This document shows positions 14,996 to 23,978 of a stretch of DNA of 64,000 nucleotides, one piece after another. The translations under genes were made by a program, and so were the position numbers. The notes under the pieces are model-generated. The model made no database searches, was not told where the DNA came from, and saw only the letters and a list, made by a program, of their open reading frames with translations. Source of the stretch: Bacillota bacterium (GTDB taxonomy: Bacteria; Bacillota; Clostridia; Oscillospirales; Acutalibacteraceae); contig JAEYPT010000006.1 in assembly GCA_023410445.1 (NCBI GenBank), positions 248,001 to 312,000 on the forward strand, in the 5' to 3' direction. Positions within the stretch are counted from its first letter, which is position 1. The number at the start of each line of letters is the position of its first letter.

Positions 14996-15897
14996 TCCGT
15001 CATTCCCCCCGTCAGTTCGCCGGGCGTCATATGATTCTCTTCCAGATACGCGGCAAGACCGTCGCGGATCTTCACCGGCGCGTAGGGGTCGGTAAACGAG
15101 GCCGTCCCCACCTGAACCGCCGCCGCGCCCGCCAGCATCATCTCAACGGCGTCCTGCCATTTCGAAATACCGCCCATGCCCACGATCGGCACCTTCACGC
15201 GGTTATAAACCTGCCGCACCATGCGCACTGCAACCGGGAACACCGCCGGGCCGGAAAGGCCGCCGGTGTTGTTGCGCAGGATCGGTCTGCGGGTGCGGAT
15301 ATCGATGCGCATGCCGGTCAGCGTGTTGATGAGTGAGAGAGCGTCAGCTCCCGCACTCTCCACCGCCGCCGCAATTTCCGCGATATCGGCCACATTGGGT
15401 GAAAGCTTGACCATCAGCGGCTTTTTGCAGTGCTTCCGGACCTCCACCGTGATGCTCTCCGCCCCGGCGCAGGTTGTGCCGAACTGCACGCCGCCCTCTT
15501 TGACGTTCGGGCAGGAAATGTTCAGCTCAATCATATCGACGGCGGTATCGGAAAGACGCTCTGCAAGCGCACAGTAATCCTCCGGCGAGCGGCCCGCGAT
15601 GTTCGCAATGACCACCGTTCCCTGCGCCTTCAGCCAGGGAAGATCTTCCTCAAGGAAGCGCTCCACGCCCGGATTCTGCAAGCCGACGGAATTGAGCATT
15701 CCCCCCGGCGTTTCCGCAACGCGCGGCGGCGGGTTCCCCGGGCGCTCCTCGAGTGTGAGCCCCTTGCAGGAAATGCCCCCGAGTTCGGAAAGCGGATAAA
15801 ATTCGGAATATTCCTTCCCGAAGCCGAAGGTCCCGGAAGCCGTAATCACGGGGTTCCGAAGCTCGACGCCCGCGATTTTAACCTGTAAATCTGCCAT
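14983..15897 (-). CDS. pyrD: Dihydroorotate dehydrogenase, catalytic subunit (class 1B)
   Basis: A 304-residue FMN enzyme oxidising dihydroorotate to orotate in UMP synthesis. The active-site Cys lies in NISCPNVKEGG, the FMN contacts include ASGTFGFGKEYSEF, SLINTLTGMRIDI and GMGGISKWQDAVEM. Class 1B enzymes work with the PyrK electron-transfer subunit, whose gene lies upstream in the same operon; unusually, a hydrolase gene separates them. The C-terminal codons overlap the Cys-rich small gene. Confidence 0.95.
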   Translation of the reverse strand: MADLQVKIAGVELRNPVITASGTFGFGKEYSEFYPLSELGGISCKGLTLEERPGNPPPRVAETPGGMLNSVGLQNPGVERFLEEDLPWLKAQGTVVIANIAGRSPEDYCALAERLSDTAVDMIELNISCPNVKEGGVQFGTTCAGAESITVEVRKHCKKPLMVKLSPNVADIAEIAAAVESAGADALSLINTLTGMRIDIRTRRPILRNNTGGLSGPAVFPVAVRMVRQVYNRVKVPIVGMGGISKWQDAVEMMLAGAAAVQVGTASFTDPYAPVKIRDGLAAYLEENHMTPGELTGGMTEWTN

Positions 15898-15916
15898 GAC
15901 ACTACCGTCCTGTCTC

Positions 15917-16975
15917 TTATTTTATGCCGAACGAATAGGGATGGGCGTAATCGTTTGCAATGCAGACGCTGCCGCTTCCCGTTTTCAGATTGTAAACGAC
16001 AGACCACTGAGTCTGTTTCTGGCTGACGCTTTTCAGCAGCGACATGGCGTCGTTCGCGCCGATGACGCCGCTGCTCTTTTTCAGCCGGTTCATAATAACA
16101 TCGTACCGTTTGAATTCATTGCCGGTATCATTCTGCGAACCGTCTTCCCCGATGTTCAGGCCCTTGTACTGGATGAAATTCGTGACCGCCTGATAGTTTA
16201 CCGGGCTTTTCACGAACTGCACACCGTGGTCCCAGTATTCTGCCACAACCGAAGCGCCGGAAGCGTCTTCGATCAGGTAGTGGCACTGAATGCCTGCCGA
16301 AAAATAAAGATTGTACTGCTTTAAAAGGGCTTCAGCCTGCGGAACCGTCGCGGCCTTATCCAGCAGCAGACGAATCGCGGTGGTCGTATTCAGGGTCACG
16401 TGCTTCGGATCATCCGGACCCTGAGTTCGATTAACCGCGAGCAGGGCAACCGCAAGGCCCTTTTCATTCATTCCGTCAAACGGGAGGTACGGTGCGGCAA
16501 GCGTCAGGAAGCTGCTGAGCCGCTGCGGCTCCGGCAGATTTTTCTGCGTATATCCCGCAAAGGAAAGGTTCACCATCGAAATGGAGGCGTAACCATCCTT
16601 CGGCTTTGTTTTCAACAGCATGGCGGGTGTGTATTCAAAATCAAAATTCCGGCCGTAGAGGGCTTCCCCTTTCTCATTTCTGGCAGCAAAAGCGGAACAC
16701 CCGCCTTTCGTTACGTGAAACTGAAATGGAATTCCCTTTAACAGCCGCTTTGTGACAAAGTGTTCAATATCCGAATCGTTGTGAGCACCTTGTTTCAGAA
16801 AATCATCGAACCCGTAATCACCGTCATAAGTCATCGTGTAGAAGGGATGGCTGTTCACCTGTTTCAGGGAAAGCAGTGTTTTCAGCTCACCGTGATAGAA
16901 AAGCGCCGCCCCCGCAGCAACGACGGCAACAATCAAAATCAATGTAAAAAGAATTCGTTTAAAAAGTTTTCTCAA
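15917..16975 (-). CDS. Membrane-anchored choloylglycine/linear amide C-N hydrolase (Ntn) family protein
   Basis: A 352-residue protein with one N-terminal membrane helix (about residues 8-28) and a large domain of Ntn-hydrolase type. The putative nucleophile is Cys93 in KGGCSAFAARN, followed by the family features GEALYGRNFDF, FDGMNEKGLAVALL and ANDYAHPYSFGI at the end. In this family the Cys must become N-terminal by cleavage, so here about 92 residues would be removed. Members cleave amide bonds of bile salts, penicillin V, acyl-homoserine lactones or N-acyl amino acids; the substrate is unknown. TTG 16975 is chosen (AGAGG 8 nt upstream). It sits between pyrK and pyrD, which normally adjoin. 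Confidence 0.8.
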   Translation of the reverse strand: MRKLFKRILFTLILIVAVVAAGAALFYHGELKTLLSLKQVNSHPFYTMTYDGDYGFDDFLKQGAHNDSDIEHFVTKRLLKGIPFQFHVTKGGCSAFAARNEKGEALYGRNFDFEYTPAMLLKTKPKDGYASISMVNLSFAGYTQKNLPEPQRLSSFLTLAAPYLPFDGMNEKGLAVALLAVNRTQGPDDPKHVTLNTTTAIRLLLDKAATVPQAEALLKQYNLYFSAGIQCHYLIEDASGASVVAEYWDHGVQFVKSPVNYQAVTNFIQYKGLNIGEDGSQNDTGNEFKRYDVIMNRLKKSSGVIGANDAMSLLKSVSQKQTQWSVVYNLKTGSGSVCIANDYAHPYSFGIK

Positions 16976-16988
16976 GCGTAAAGCCTCT

Positions 16989-17747
16989 TTATTCCCAAAG
17001 GACTTTTCGGCTGTCGAACACCGGGCCGTCCTTGCAGACATGGCCGTAATAACCGCCCGTTTCTCCGCGCAGCTTCACGGCGCAGCCGAGGCACGCGCCG
17101 ATTCCGCAGGCCATGCGTTCCTCCAGCGAAATCTGGCAGGGCACGCCGCGCTCCTCCGCCAGTCTGGTCACCGCACGGAGCATCGGGGCGGGACCGCAGG
17201 CGAAGATTTCGTCGAATTCCAAGCCCTCGGTCAACTCCGTTACCAGCCCATGGTGCCCGGCGGAGCCGTCGTCGGTTGCGAGCAGCACCTTGCAGCCCGC
17301 CGCCTCAAAATCTTTTTGCAGAATCACCGATTCCGCGTTTCGGAATCCGGCAGCGAGCACCGCGTTTTTGCCGAAGCGCTTTGCCGTTTCCAAAAGCGGC
17401 GGCACACCGATTCCCCCGCCGACAAACAGCGCCCGGCGGGAACAGTCGCCAAGCTCAAAACCGTTGCCCAGCGGTGCGAGAAGGTTCAGTATATCGCCCG
17501 GCTTCCGTTCAGCGAGAATTTCCGTCCCCTCGCCCCGCACCTGAAAGACGAAGCGGAACGTGCCTTTCCCAAGCTCACAGATGGAAATCGGGCGGCGCAG
17601 GGTTTTGCCCGGCACCAAAAGCTGAGCGAACTGGCCGGGCTTCGCGTTCTGCGCAAGCTCCCCGGCCTCCACCGTAAAATCATAAATGTCGGCGGTCAGC
17701 TTCGCTTTGCTCCGCAGGAGGCATTCCCGCACGTCGTATTTCTTCAT
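16989..17747 (-). CDS. pyrK: Dihydroorotate dehydrogenase B, electron-transfer subunit
   Basis: A 252-residue iron-sulfur flavoprotein that passes electrons from PyrD FMN to NAD+. It has an FAD domain (RRPISICEL), an NAD domain (GGGIGVPPLLETAKR) and C-terminal [2Fe-2S] ligands in MACGIGACLGCAV and HVCKDGPVF. ATG 17747 overlaps the pyrF stop (ATGA), which rejects longer starts. Confidence 0.94.
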   Translation of the reverse strand: MKKYDVRECLLRSKAKLTADIYDFTVEAGELAQNAKPGQFAQLLVPGKTLRRPISICELGKGTFRFVFQVRGEGTEILAERKPGDILNLLAPLGNGFELGDCSRRALFVGGGIGVPPLLETAKRFGKNAVLAAGFRNAESVILQKDFEAAGCKVLLATDDGSAGHHGLVTELTEGLEFDEIFACGPAPMLRAVTRLAEERGVPCQISLEERMACGIGACLGCAVKLRGETGGYYGHVCKDGPVFDSRKVLWE

Positions 17748-18676
17748 AGTTTCATTTCCCCGACTTCTGCCCGGATCGCATCGCGCATTGCTACTGCTTC
17801 CTCCTCCGCCGCGCGCGCATAATCGCACTCCGGAGCGTTTTTCTTCTGCCACGCACACAGAATCGAGCGGGAGGCGTTTACCACCGCGCCGATCCCATTT
17901 TCATCAAACGCGGGCGCGACGTCCTTCGCGCCGCCGCCCTGCGCGCCGTACCCCGGCACCAGGAAAAACGTATGCGGAAGGGCTTCCCTCAGCTCTTCCA
18001 ACTGGGCGGGCCAGGTTGCACCCACGACCGCCCCAACGCCCGAGTACCCGTGTTTTCCGGGAAGCTGTTTGCCCCATTCCTCGCAGAAATCCCCCACCGT
18101 GCGGTACAGCGTTTTCCCGTCCTCCATCAGGCGGTCCTGTAATTCGCCGGAAGAAGGGTTCGACGTTTTCACCAGCACGAAGATCCCTTTGTCTTTCTGC
18201 TCGCAGATTTTCAGCAGCGGCTGGATGCCGTCGGTGCCGAGGTAACCGTTCACCGTCAGCGCGTCGGCCCCGAACGGTTCAAAGATTTCGCCCTCCGCAT
18301 CCGTTTCTCCCAGATGTGCCTCGGCGTAAGCCTGCATGGTGGTGCCAATGTCGTTACGCTTGCCATCGGTGATGACGAACATCCCGCGCTCCCGCGCATA
18401 GGCGATCGTCTCCGAAAGTGTTTTCATTCCCTGCCATCCAAACGCCTCGTAATAGGCGCACTGCGGTTTGACTGCCGGAACGATACCGCAGAGCGCATCG
18501 ATGAGTCCTTTGTTGAATGTCAGTATCGCCGCAGCGGCTCCCTCCGGATTCTTCCCATATTTCACATATGCTTCCTCTTTGATAAACTCCGGAATATAGG
18601 AAAGTTTCGGGTCCAGCCCGGCCACCGTCGGGTTCTGCTTCTCTACGATTTTTTCAATCAGCCTGTCCAGCGCCAT
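17744..18676 (-). CDS. pyrF: Orotidine 5'-phosphate decarboxylase (subfamily 2)
   Basis: A 310-residue enzyme for the last step of UMP synthesis. The catalytic Lys lies in VITDGKRNDIGTT; GLDPKLSYIP and PGYGAQGG mark the long subfamily 2. ATG 18676 is chosen for its 9-nt distance from AAGGAG; an ATG two codons upstream overlaps the transglutaminase stop (ATGA) and is also possible. It overlaps pyrK. Confidence 0.94.
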   Translation of the reverse strand: MALDRLIEKIVEKQNPTVAGLDPKLSYIPEFIKEEAYVKYGKNPEGAAAAILTFNKGLIDALCGIVPAVKPQCAYYEAFGWQGMKTLSETIAYARERGMFVITDGKRNDIGTTMQAYAEAHLGETDAEGEIFEPFGADALTVNGYLGTDGIQPLLKICEQKDKGIFVLVKTSNPSSGELQDRLMEDGKTLYRTVGDFCEEWGKQLPGKHGYSGVGAVVGATWPAQLEELREALPHTFFLVPGYGAQGGGAKDVAPAFDENGIGAVVNASRSILCAWQKKNAPECDYARAAEEEAVAMRDAIRAEVGEMKL

Positions 18677-18678
18677 CT

Positions 18679-19338
18679 TCATTTCTCCTTATCACTGTTC
18701 GGAAACTCCGCCGCCCGTATTTCAGCCGGGAGTCCATGTAAATATAATTCCATGCAGTCTTTATTCGATTCCATTGCGCACATCACGGATGAAAGCGGCT
18801 CCGGAAATACATATGGGCAATCGATTTCTCCAAGATCTGCCCGAACGGGGAACGCAAGCTGTTCTGGTCCAAGGGAAAACCGCGCGTCCACGCCGGGCTT
18901 ATTGCCGCGCACATCCAGCCTCACCCAGCGCCCTGCTTCCGGAAGCCAAACCGCAGCCATACCGTGCAACACAAAACCACTTTCCGGTGTCTCCCCAATG
19001 GTCAGCTTCTGATAGCAGAAGCCCGTAGGGATTCCGGCAAACCGCAGCAGTGCGGCAAACAGATTCACCTTCGCGTGGCAGATCCCGTGCCCGGCCGCGA
19101 GCACCTGCGGAGCCGTCACGGTGATTGTATGGTTCTGAATATCCCACGAATGGGCAATTCTGTCACGCACAAATTCATAGGCCAAGCGGGCTTTTTCCGT
19201 CTCGTTTTGGCATCCGGAAAACAGGCGCTCTGCCGTCTCCCGGACAGAAGGGGCTAAAAAATCCGCATACGGACTGGTTTTAAGGCAGTCATCAAGGCAC
19301 CCGAACACCTCAATCAGCTTCTTTAACGGTTCCTTCAT
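18679..19338 (-). CDS. Transglutaminase-like domain protein
   Basis: A 219-residue protein with a transglutaminase-like core. The Cys-His-Asp triad is seen as Cys87 (GHGICHAKVNL), His125 (FVLHGMAAVW) and Asp142 (RWVRLDVRGN). Bacterial members are peptidases or amidases, or inactive. No signal peptide is found, so it is cytosolic. It lies between pyrC (ATG of this gene overlaps the pyrC stop) and pyrF; a link to pyrimidine metabolism is not known. Confidence 0.85.
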   Translation of the reverse strand: MKEPLKKLIEVFGCLDDCLKTSPYADFLAPSVRETAERLFSGCQNETEKARLAYEFVRDRIAHSWDIQNHTITVTAPQVLAAGHGICHAKVNLFAALLRFAGIPTGFCYQKLTIGETPESGFVLHGMAAVWLPEAGRWVRLDVRGNKPGVDARFSLGPEQLAFPVRADLGEIDCPYVFPEPLSSVMCAMESNKDCMELYLHGLPAEIRAAEFPNSDKEK

Positions 19339-20618
19339 GCCTCCGCGCCGTCCCGGTAAACGATCTTCCCACGGCAGACGGTCAGCTTCACTCTTCCCGT
19401 GAGCTTCCGGCCTTTAAAGACGGCGTTCCGGCTCTTGCCATGGAGCTTTTCAGGCTCCACGGTCCAGCTTTCTTCCGGGTCAAACAAAAACAGGTCGGCG
19501 GGCGCGCCCGCTTCCAGTTTTCCGGCGTTCAGCCCGAGGAGCTTCGCAGGGTTCACCGACATCAGCTCCAGCAGCTTCCGTAAGCTGAGGAGACCGGGCT
19601 TTACCAGATACGTCAGACCTGCAGAAAAACTGGTCTCCATGCCGATCACCCCGTTCGGCGCAGCGAGAAAATCCGCTTTTTCCGCGGGCGTATGCGGGGC
19701 GTGGTCGGTGGCAATCGCGTCGATCGTGCCGTCCTGCAAACCTTCCAGCACGGCCAGCCGATCCCGCTCGGTGCGCAGAGGCGGGCTCATGCGGTAATCG
19801 GCGTCCCGCAGGAGCAGTTCTTTCTCGGTCAGGGCAAAATAATGCGGGGCAGTTTCCGCCGTCACCCGCACACCCCGGCGTTTGGCGTCCCGGATCATCG
19901 CGACGGAGTTCAGGGTGCTCACGTGGCAAATATGCACCGGAACCCCATACGCCGCCGCAAGGGCAATCTCCCGAGCGGTGCCACAGTCCTCCGCCGCCGC
20001 GGGAACACCCTTCACCCCGAGGCGCGCCGAAACCGAGCCCTCGTTCAGCTTTCCGCCTGCGGAAAGGGAAAGGTCCTCACAGTGGCAAAGGACCTTGAGG
20101 GAAAGCGATTCCGCCTGCCCCATAGCCCGGGCCAGCAGGGCCGTATCGGTCACAGGCCTGCCGTCGTCGCTTACCGCGATTGCCCCGGCTTCCCTGAGCG
20201 CCCGCAGATCAGTCGCCTCCCGGCTTTGCAGTCCCATGGAAATCGCCGCCGCCGGGTAAACGCGCGCGTCGGCCTGTTCCGCTTTTTCCAGAACGGCGCG
20301 CACCGTTTCCGCCGTATCCAGCGCGGGAGAGGTATTTGGCATGCAAACAAGACTGGTCACGCCGCCCGCCGCCGCCGCCCGACAGCCGGAAAGTACGTCC
20401 TCTTTCTCCGTAAAACCGGGGTCGCGCAGATGGACATGCATATCCACCAGACCCGGCGCCGCAATCAAACCTCCCGCATGGACCTGTTCGGCCTCTTCGC
20501 AGTCGATTCGCACTCCGATTTCTTCAATGGTTCCGTCCTGAATCAAAAGATCCACGAGGGGGCCGTCGGGCCCGCCGATCCTAGCTTCCGAAATTAATAT
20601 CCGTTCGATGTTCCGCAC
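19335..20618 (-). CDS. pyrC: Dihydroorotase
   Basis: A 427-residue class I dihydroorotase, closing carbamoyl-aspartate to dihydroorotate. The metal ligands His61 and His63 are in DMHVHLRDPG; the later ligands are in KVLCHCEDLSL, VHICHVST and AIATDHAPHTP. The likely start is GTG 20618; GGAGG overlaps it, but GAGGAG a little further upstream can serve. Class I, multi-domain-free, as in Gram-positive pyr operons. Confidence 0.94.
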   Translation of the reverse strand: MRNIERILISEARIGGPDGPLVDLLIQDGTIEEIGVRIDCEEAEQVHAGGLIAAPGLVDMHVHLRDPGFTEKEDVLSGCRAAAAGGVTSLVCMPNTSPALDTAETVRAVLEKAEQADARVYPAAAISMGLQSREATDLRALREAGAIAVSDDGRPVTDTALLARAMGQAESLSLKVLCHCEDLSLSAGGKLNEGSVSARLGVKGVPAAAEDCGTAREIALAAAYGVPVHICHVSTLNSVAMIRDAKRRGVRVTAETAPHYFALTEKELLLRDADYRMSPPLRTERDRLAVLEGLQDGTIDAIATDHAPHTPAEKADFLAAPNGVIGMETSFSAGLTYLVKPGLLSLRKLLELMSVNPAKLLGLNAGKLEAGAPADLFLFDPEESWTVEPEKLHGKSRNAVFKGRKLTGRVKLTVCRGKIVYRDGAEA

Positions 20619-20633
20619 CTCCGCAGCCGCTCC

Positions 20634-21389
20634 TCAGCGGAGCAGCAGATACCGCGTGAGCGCAAGGACCTCCCGCGCCCAGCACGCAGAAAAAATATAG
20701 TCCGGCGTCTGCGCGGACACCGCATAGGGCGTCGCGCCCATCCCGCGCGCAATGGAGCACGCCCGGTACTCGTGGTAGTCATCCGTAACAACAGCCATAT
20801 CCGTACTGAGTGAGTGCGCCCGAATGATTTTCAGCGCGTTCGCAAAATTCTGCTGTGTCGAATAGGAGCCGTCCTCCATCAGAATCCGTGCAAAGCTGAT
20901 TCCCTGCGCCGTAAGGCCGTCCCGAATCGCCGACGCTTCCGAAACCGCTTCGCCGTTTCCCTTTGCCCCACAGGCAACACATACCGCTTTGGGGTGCTTC
21001 TTCAGATATGCCGCAGCCGTGTTGATCCGCATCCACAGATCGGCGCTCGGCACGCTGCCCGAAACCTTACTGCCGAGCACGACAACCGTCGCCGTTTCCG
21101 GCGGAGCCTCCACGGCCGAAGCCATCAGGCACGTCATCACGGCGCTCCAGACCAAGCCGCACGAAAACAGGATGAGCACCACACGCCCGAAAATTTTCAG
21201 CTTTTTTGAGCGCTCCGCCATCCTGCGGAGCAGCGGATAGAACAGCGTTGCCAGAAACATCAGGATGCAGACCGTAAGACCGGAGCCGCTCCCGATATCG
21301 AGGACATTGTGGCGGATCGGTTCGATAAACCATGCAGCCCCCACCGCGGAAAAAATCAAAAAAACAATCCGGACTATTACCGCACTCAT
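20634..21389 (-). CDS. YdcF/ElyC-family (DUF218) membrane protein
   Basis: A 251-residue protein with three N-terminal membrane helices (about residues 4-22, 34-56 and 74-94) and a DUF218 domain from about residue 105: VVVLGSKVSGS, MRINTAAAYLKKHPKA, GKGNGE-like GAKGNGEAVSEA, STQQNFANALKI, VTDDYHEYRA. E. coli ElyC and SanA of this family affect envelope integrity. ATG 21389 is the better placed of two ATGs (the other is 21395). The -10 box lies only some 17 nt upstream, so the leader is very short. It is the first gene of the pyr operon. Confidence 0.82.
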   Translation of the reverse strand: MSAVIVRIVFLIFSAVGAAWFIEPIRHNVLDIGSGSGLTVCILMFLATLFYPLLRRMAERSKKLKIFGRVVLILFSCGLVWSAVMTCLMASAVEAPPETATVVVLGSKVSGSVPSADLWMRINTAAAYLKKHPKAVCVACGAKGNGEAVSEASAIRDGLTAQGISFARILMEDGSYSTQQNFANALKIIRAHSLSTDMAVVTDDYHEYRACSIARGMGATPYAVSAQTPDYIFSACWAREVLALTRYLLLR

Positions 21390-21405
21390 CTTCATCACCG
21401 AACCT

Positions 21406-21433
21406 ATTATAGCATAAAAACCACTCGGTTCAA
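21406..21433 (-). promoter_or_regulatory. Promoter of the ydcF-like gene and pyr operon
   Basis: Minus strand: -35 TTGAAC (21433-21428), 16-bp spacer, -10 TATAAT (21411-21406). The expected start of transcription (about 21399) is 4-10 nt before the ATGs, leaving no room for a PyrR-type attenuator. Confidence 0.75.
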
Positions 21434-21558
21434 ACGCAGTGCTGATCGCCGGCAGCGGATTTTTTCGATTCGGCGCTTTGCACAATCTTTTTCATATGGC
21501 GGGTAAATTACGATACAGCTTTTCCCGGAAAGTGTACCGTTTTTGTACAGATATCTCA

Positions 21559-21587
21559 TTGACTTCATTATAACAAAGTTCTATAAT
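21559..21587 (+). promoter_or_regulatory. serC-serA promoter
   Basis: -35 TTGACT (21559-21564), 17-bp spacer, -10 TATAAT (21582-21587). The leader holds a 12-bp palindrome CGCATTAATGCG (21608-21619) that could be an operator or a hairpin. Confidence 0.8.
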
Positions 21588-21643
21588 AATTTTTATGTTA
21601 TGTAGTCGCATTAATGCGAAAATTTAATAAACGGAGGTTCATT

Positions 21644-22729
21644 ATGAAACGTGTTTACAACTTTTCTGCAGGTCCTTCCATGCTGCCGGAAACTGTTCTT
21701 CGCCGCGCGGCAGATGAGATGCTTGATTACGGCGGCAGCGGCCAGTCCGTCATGGAGATGTCTCATCGATCGAAAGAGTTCGAGGGGATCATTGGTTCTG
21801 CGGAAAGTTTACTCCGCGAAGTACTGAACATTCCGGAAAACTATAAGGTTCTGTTCCTTCAGGGCGGCGCGTGGAGCCAGTTCTCCATGATTCCGCTGAA
21901 CCTGATGACCGGAAGCAAGAAGGCCGATTTCGTACTGACCGGCCAGTGGGCCACCAAGGCATATAAGGAAGCTGCCCGCTACGGCGAGGCAAAGGCTGTC
22001 GCGTCTTCCAAAGACAAAACTTTCAGCTACATTCCCGAGCTTGACCCGTCCACCTTTACCGAGGATGCGGATTACTTCCACATCTGCCTGAACAACACAA
22101 TTTACGGCACGAAATTCACAGCCCTTCCAGATACCGGCAAGGTGCCGCTTGTTGCGGACGTTTCCTCCTGCATTTTGAGCGAGCCGCTCGACGTTTCCAA
22201 ATTCGGCCTGATTTTCGCCGGTGCGCAGAAGAACATGGGCCCGGCCGGTTTGACCGTCGTCATCATCCGAGATGACCTGATTGGCCACGCAATGGATTTC
22301 ACCCCCACCATGTATGACTATAAGGTGCAGGTCGACAACGGCTCCATGTTCAATACTCCGCCGTGCTACTCGATTTATATCTGCATGCTGGTTCTCGACT
22401 GGCTGAAAAACACCGTCGGCGGTCTGGAAAACATGAAGAAAATCAACGAGAAGAAAGCTTCCCTGCTTTACAGCTTCCTCGATCAGTCCAAACTGTTCCA
22501 CGGCACGGTCGTTCCGAAGGATCGCTCGCTCATGAACGTCACCTTCGTCACCGGCAATGAGGAACTGGACGCGAAGTTTGTGAAGGAATCGAAAGAGGCC
22601 GGGCTTGTCAACCTGAAGGGGCACCGTTCGGTGGGCGGTATGCGCGCTTCCATCTACAACGGTATGCCGGTGGAAGGCGTTGAAAAGCTCGTCGCCTTTA
22701 TGGACGCCTTTGAAAAGGCAAACGCCTGA
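21644..22729 (+). CDS. serC: Phosphoserine aminotransferase
   Basis: A 361-residue PLP enzyme that transaminates 3-phosphohydroxypyruvate to phosphoserine. The family opening NFSAGPSMLP, FLQGGAWSQF and the PLP Lys196 in FAGAQKNMGPAG are present; HRSVGGMRASIYNGMP closes the site. ATG 21644 has ACGGAGG 7 nt upstream. serA follows after 17 nt, so both form a serine operon. No serB is present here. Confidence 0.96.
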   Translation: MKRVYNFSAGPSMLPETVLRRAADEMLDYGGSGQSVMEMSHRSKEFEGIIGSAESLLREVLNIPENYKVLFLQGGAWSQFSMIPLNLMTGSKKADFVLTGQWATKAYKEAARYGEAKAVASSKDKTFSYIPELDPSTFTEDADYFHICLNNTIYGTKFTALPDTGKVPLVADVSSCILSEPLDVSKFGLIFAGAQKNMGPAGLTVVIIRDDLIGHAMDFTPTMYDYKVQVDNGSMFNTPPCYSIYICMLVLDWLKNTVGGLENMKKINEKKASLLYSFLDQSKLFHGTVVPKDRSLMNVTFVTGNEELDAKFVKESKEAGLVNLKGHRSVGGMRASIYNGMPVEGVEKLVAFMDAFEKANA

Positions 22730-22746
22730 GAAACGGGGATTAAATT

Positions 22747-23910
22747 ATGTATGAAATAAAATGCCTGAATAAAATTTCTCCCATTGGAACCGACCGCTTC
22801 GGCGCCGGGTATCAGTGCGGAGAAGCGGTGGAGAACCCGGACGCGATTCTGGTGCGCTCTGCCTCGATGCTCGATATGGAATTTTCGAAAAAGCTTCTCG
22901 CCATTGCCCGCGCTGGCGCAGGCGTGAACAACATCCCGATCGACCGCTGCAGCGAGCAGGGCATCGTGGTGTTCAACACCCCGGGCGCAAACGCAAACGC
23001 AGTAAAGGAGCTTGTTCTCGCGGCTCTGCTGCTTACTTCCCGTAAAATTGTACCGGGAATCGAATGGGCCAAAACACTCAAGGGCAAGGGCGACGAAGTC
23101 GGCAAGCTGGTGGAAAAAGGCAAGGGCGCGTTTGTGGGCCCGGAAATCAGCGGGAAGACGCTCGGCGTCATCGGCCTCGGCGCGATCGGCATTCTGGTCG
23201 CGAACGCAGCTCATTCCCTCGGGATGGAAGTCCTCGGCTACGACCCGTACCTTTCGGTTGACGCCGCATGGGGACTTTCCCGTTCCATCCGTCACGCCCG
23301 CTCGCTGGACGAAATCTTTACCGATTCCGATTACATCACCATCCACGTCCCGCTTGTGCCCGACACCAAGAACATGGTGAACGCGGAAGCAATTGCGAAG
23401 ATGAAGGACGGTGTGCGAATCCTCAATTTTGCCCGCGGCGGACTGGTAAACTCCAAAGATGTTCTGGATGCACTGAAATCCAACAAGATTGCCGCTTACG
23501 CAACTGACTTCCCGGACGACAGCCTGATCGGTGTGGAAAACGTGCTTGCGTTCCCGCACCTCGGCGCTTCTACGCCGGAATCGGAAGACAACTGCGCCCG
23601 CATGGCGGCGAATCAGTTGATCGATTACCTCGAAAGCGGAAACATCCGCAACTCGGTCAATCTGCCGCCCGTATGCATGCCGCGCATCGGCTGCCCGCGC
23701 ATCTGCCTGTTCCACAAGAACGTGCCGAACACGATCAGCAAGCTTTCCGGTATTCTCGCAGGAGCCGGAATCAACATTGAAAACATGCAAAGCAAGGCTA
23801 AGAAAGATTACGCCTATACGATTCTCGACGTGACCGGGGGCGTAGCGGAAACAACAGCGGCACATCTGGAAGAAATTCCGGAGGTTATCCGTGCTCGCGT
23901 AATTCTGTAA
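22747..23910 (+). CDS. serA: D-3-phosphoglycerate dehydrogenase
   Basis: A 387-residue short-form SerA with C-terminal ACT domain. The NAD motif is GLGAIGILVA, the catalytic Arg is in ARAGAGVNN/NFARGGLV and the His in FPHLGASTPESEDN. The ACT region (about 318-387, ILAGAGINIENMQSK) usually mediates feedback by serine. It begins the phosphorylated serine pathway with serC. Confidence 0.93.
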   Translation: MYEIKCLNKISPIGTDRFGAGYQCGEAVENPDAILVRSASMLDMEFSKKLLAIARAGAGVNNIPIDRCSEQGIVVFNTPGANANAVKELVLAALLLTSRKIVPGIEWAKTLKGKGDEVGKLVEKGKGAFVGPEISGKTLGVIGLGAIGILVANAAHSLGMEVLGYDPYLSVDAAWGLSRSIRHARSLDEIFTDSDYITIHVPLVPDTKNMVNAEAIAKMKDGVRILNFARGGLVNSKDVLDALKSNKIAAYATDFPDDSLIGVENVLAFPHLGASTPESEDNCARMAANQLIDYLESGNIRNSVNLPPVCMPRIGCPRICLFHKNVPNTISKLSGILAGAGINIENMQSKAKKDYAYTILDVTGGVAETTAAHLEEIPEVIRARVIL

Positions 23911-23925
23911 AAAAACATATACAAA

Positions 23926-23966
23926 GAAGCCGGTGTCTGTGTAAAATCAGGCACCGGCTTCTTTTT
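23926..23966. terminator. Terminator between serA and the convergent membrane-protein gene
   Basis: Stem GAAGCCGGTG/CACCGGCTTC with inner CTG/CAG, followed by TTTTTC on the plus strand. The minus side is also U-rich, so it may serve both genes. Confidence 0.9.
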
Positions 23967-23978
23967 CTGCATATTAAA

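Noticed and set aside
22654..23865. Open frame of about 400 codons on the minus strand
   Set aside because: Antisense to serA; His/Arg/Val-rich composition typical of a shadow frame.
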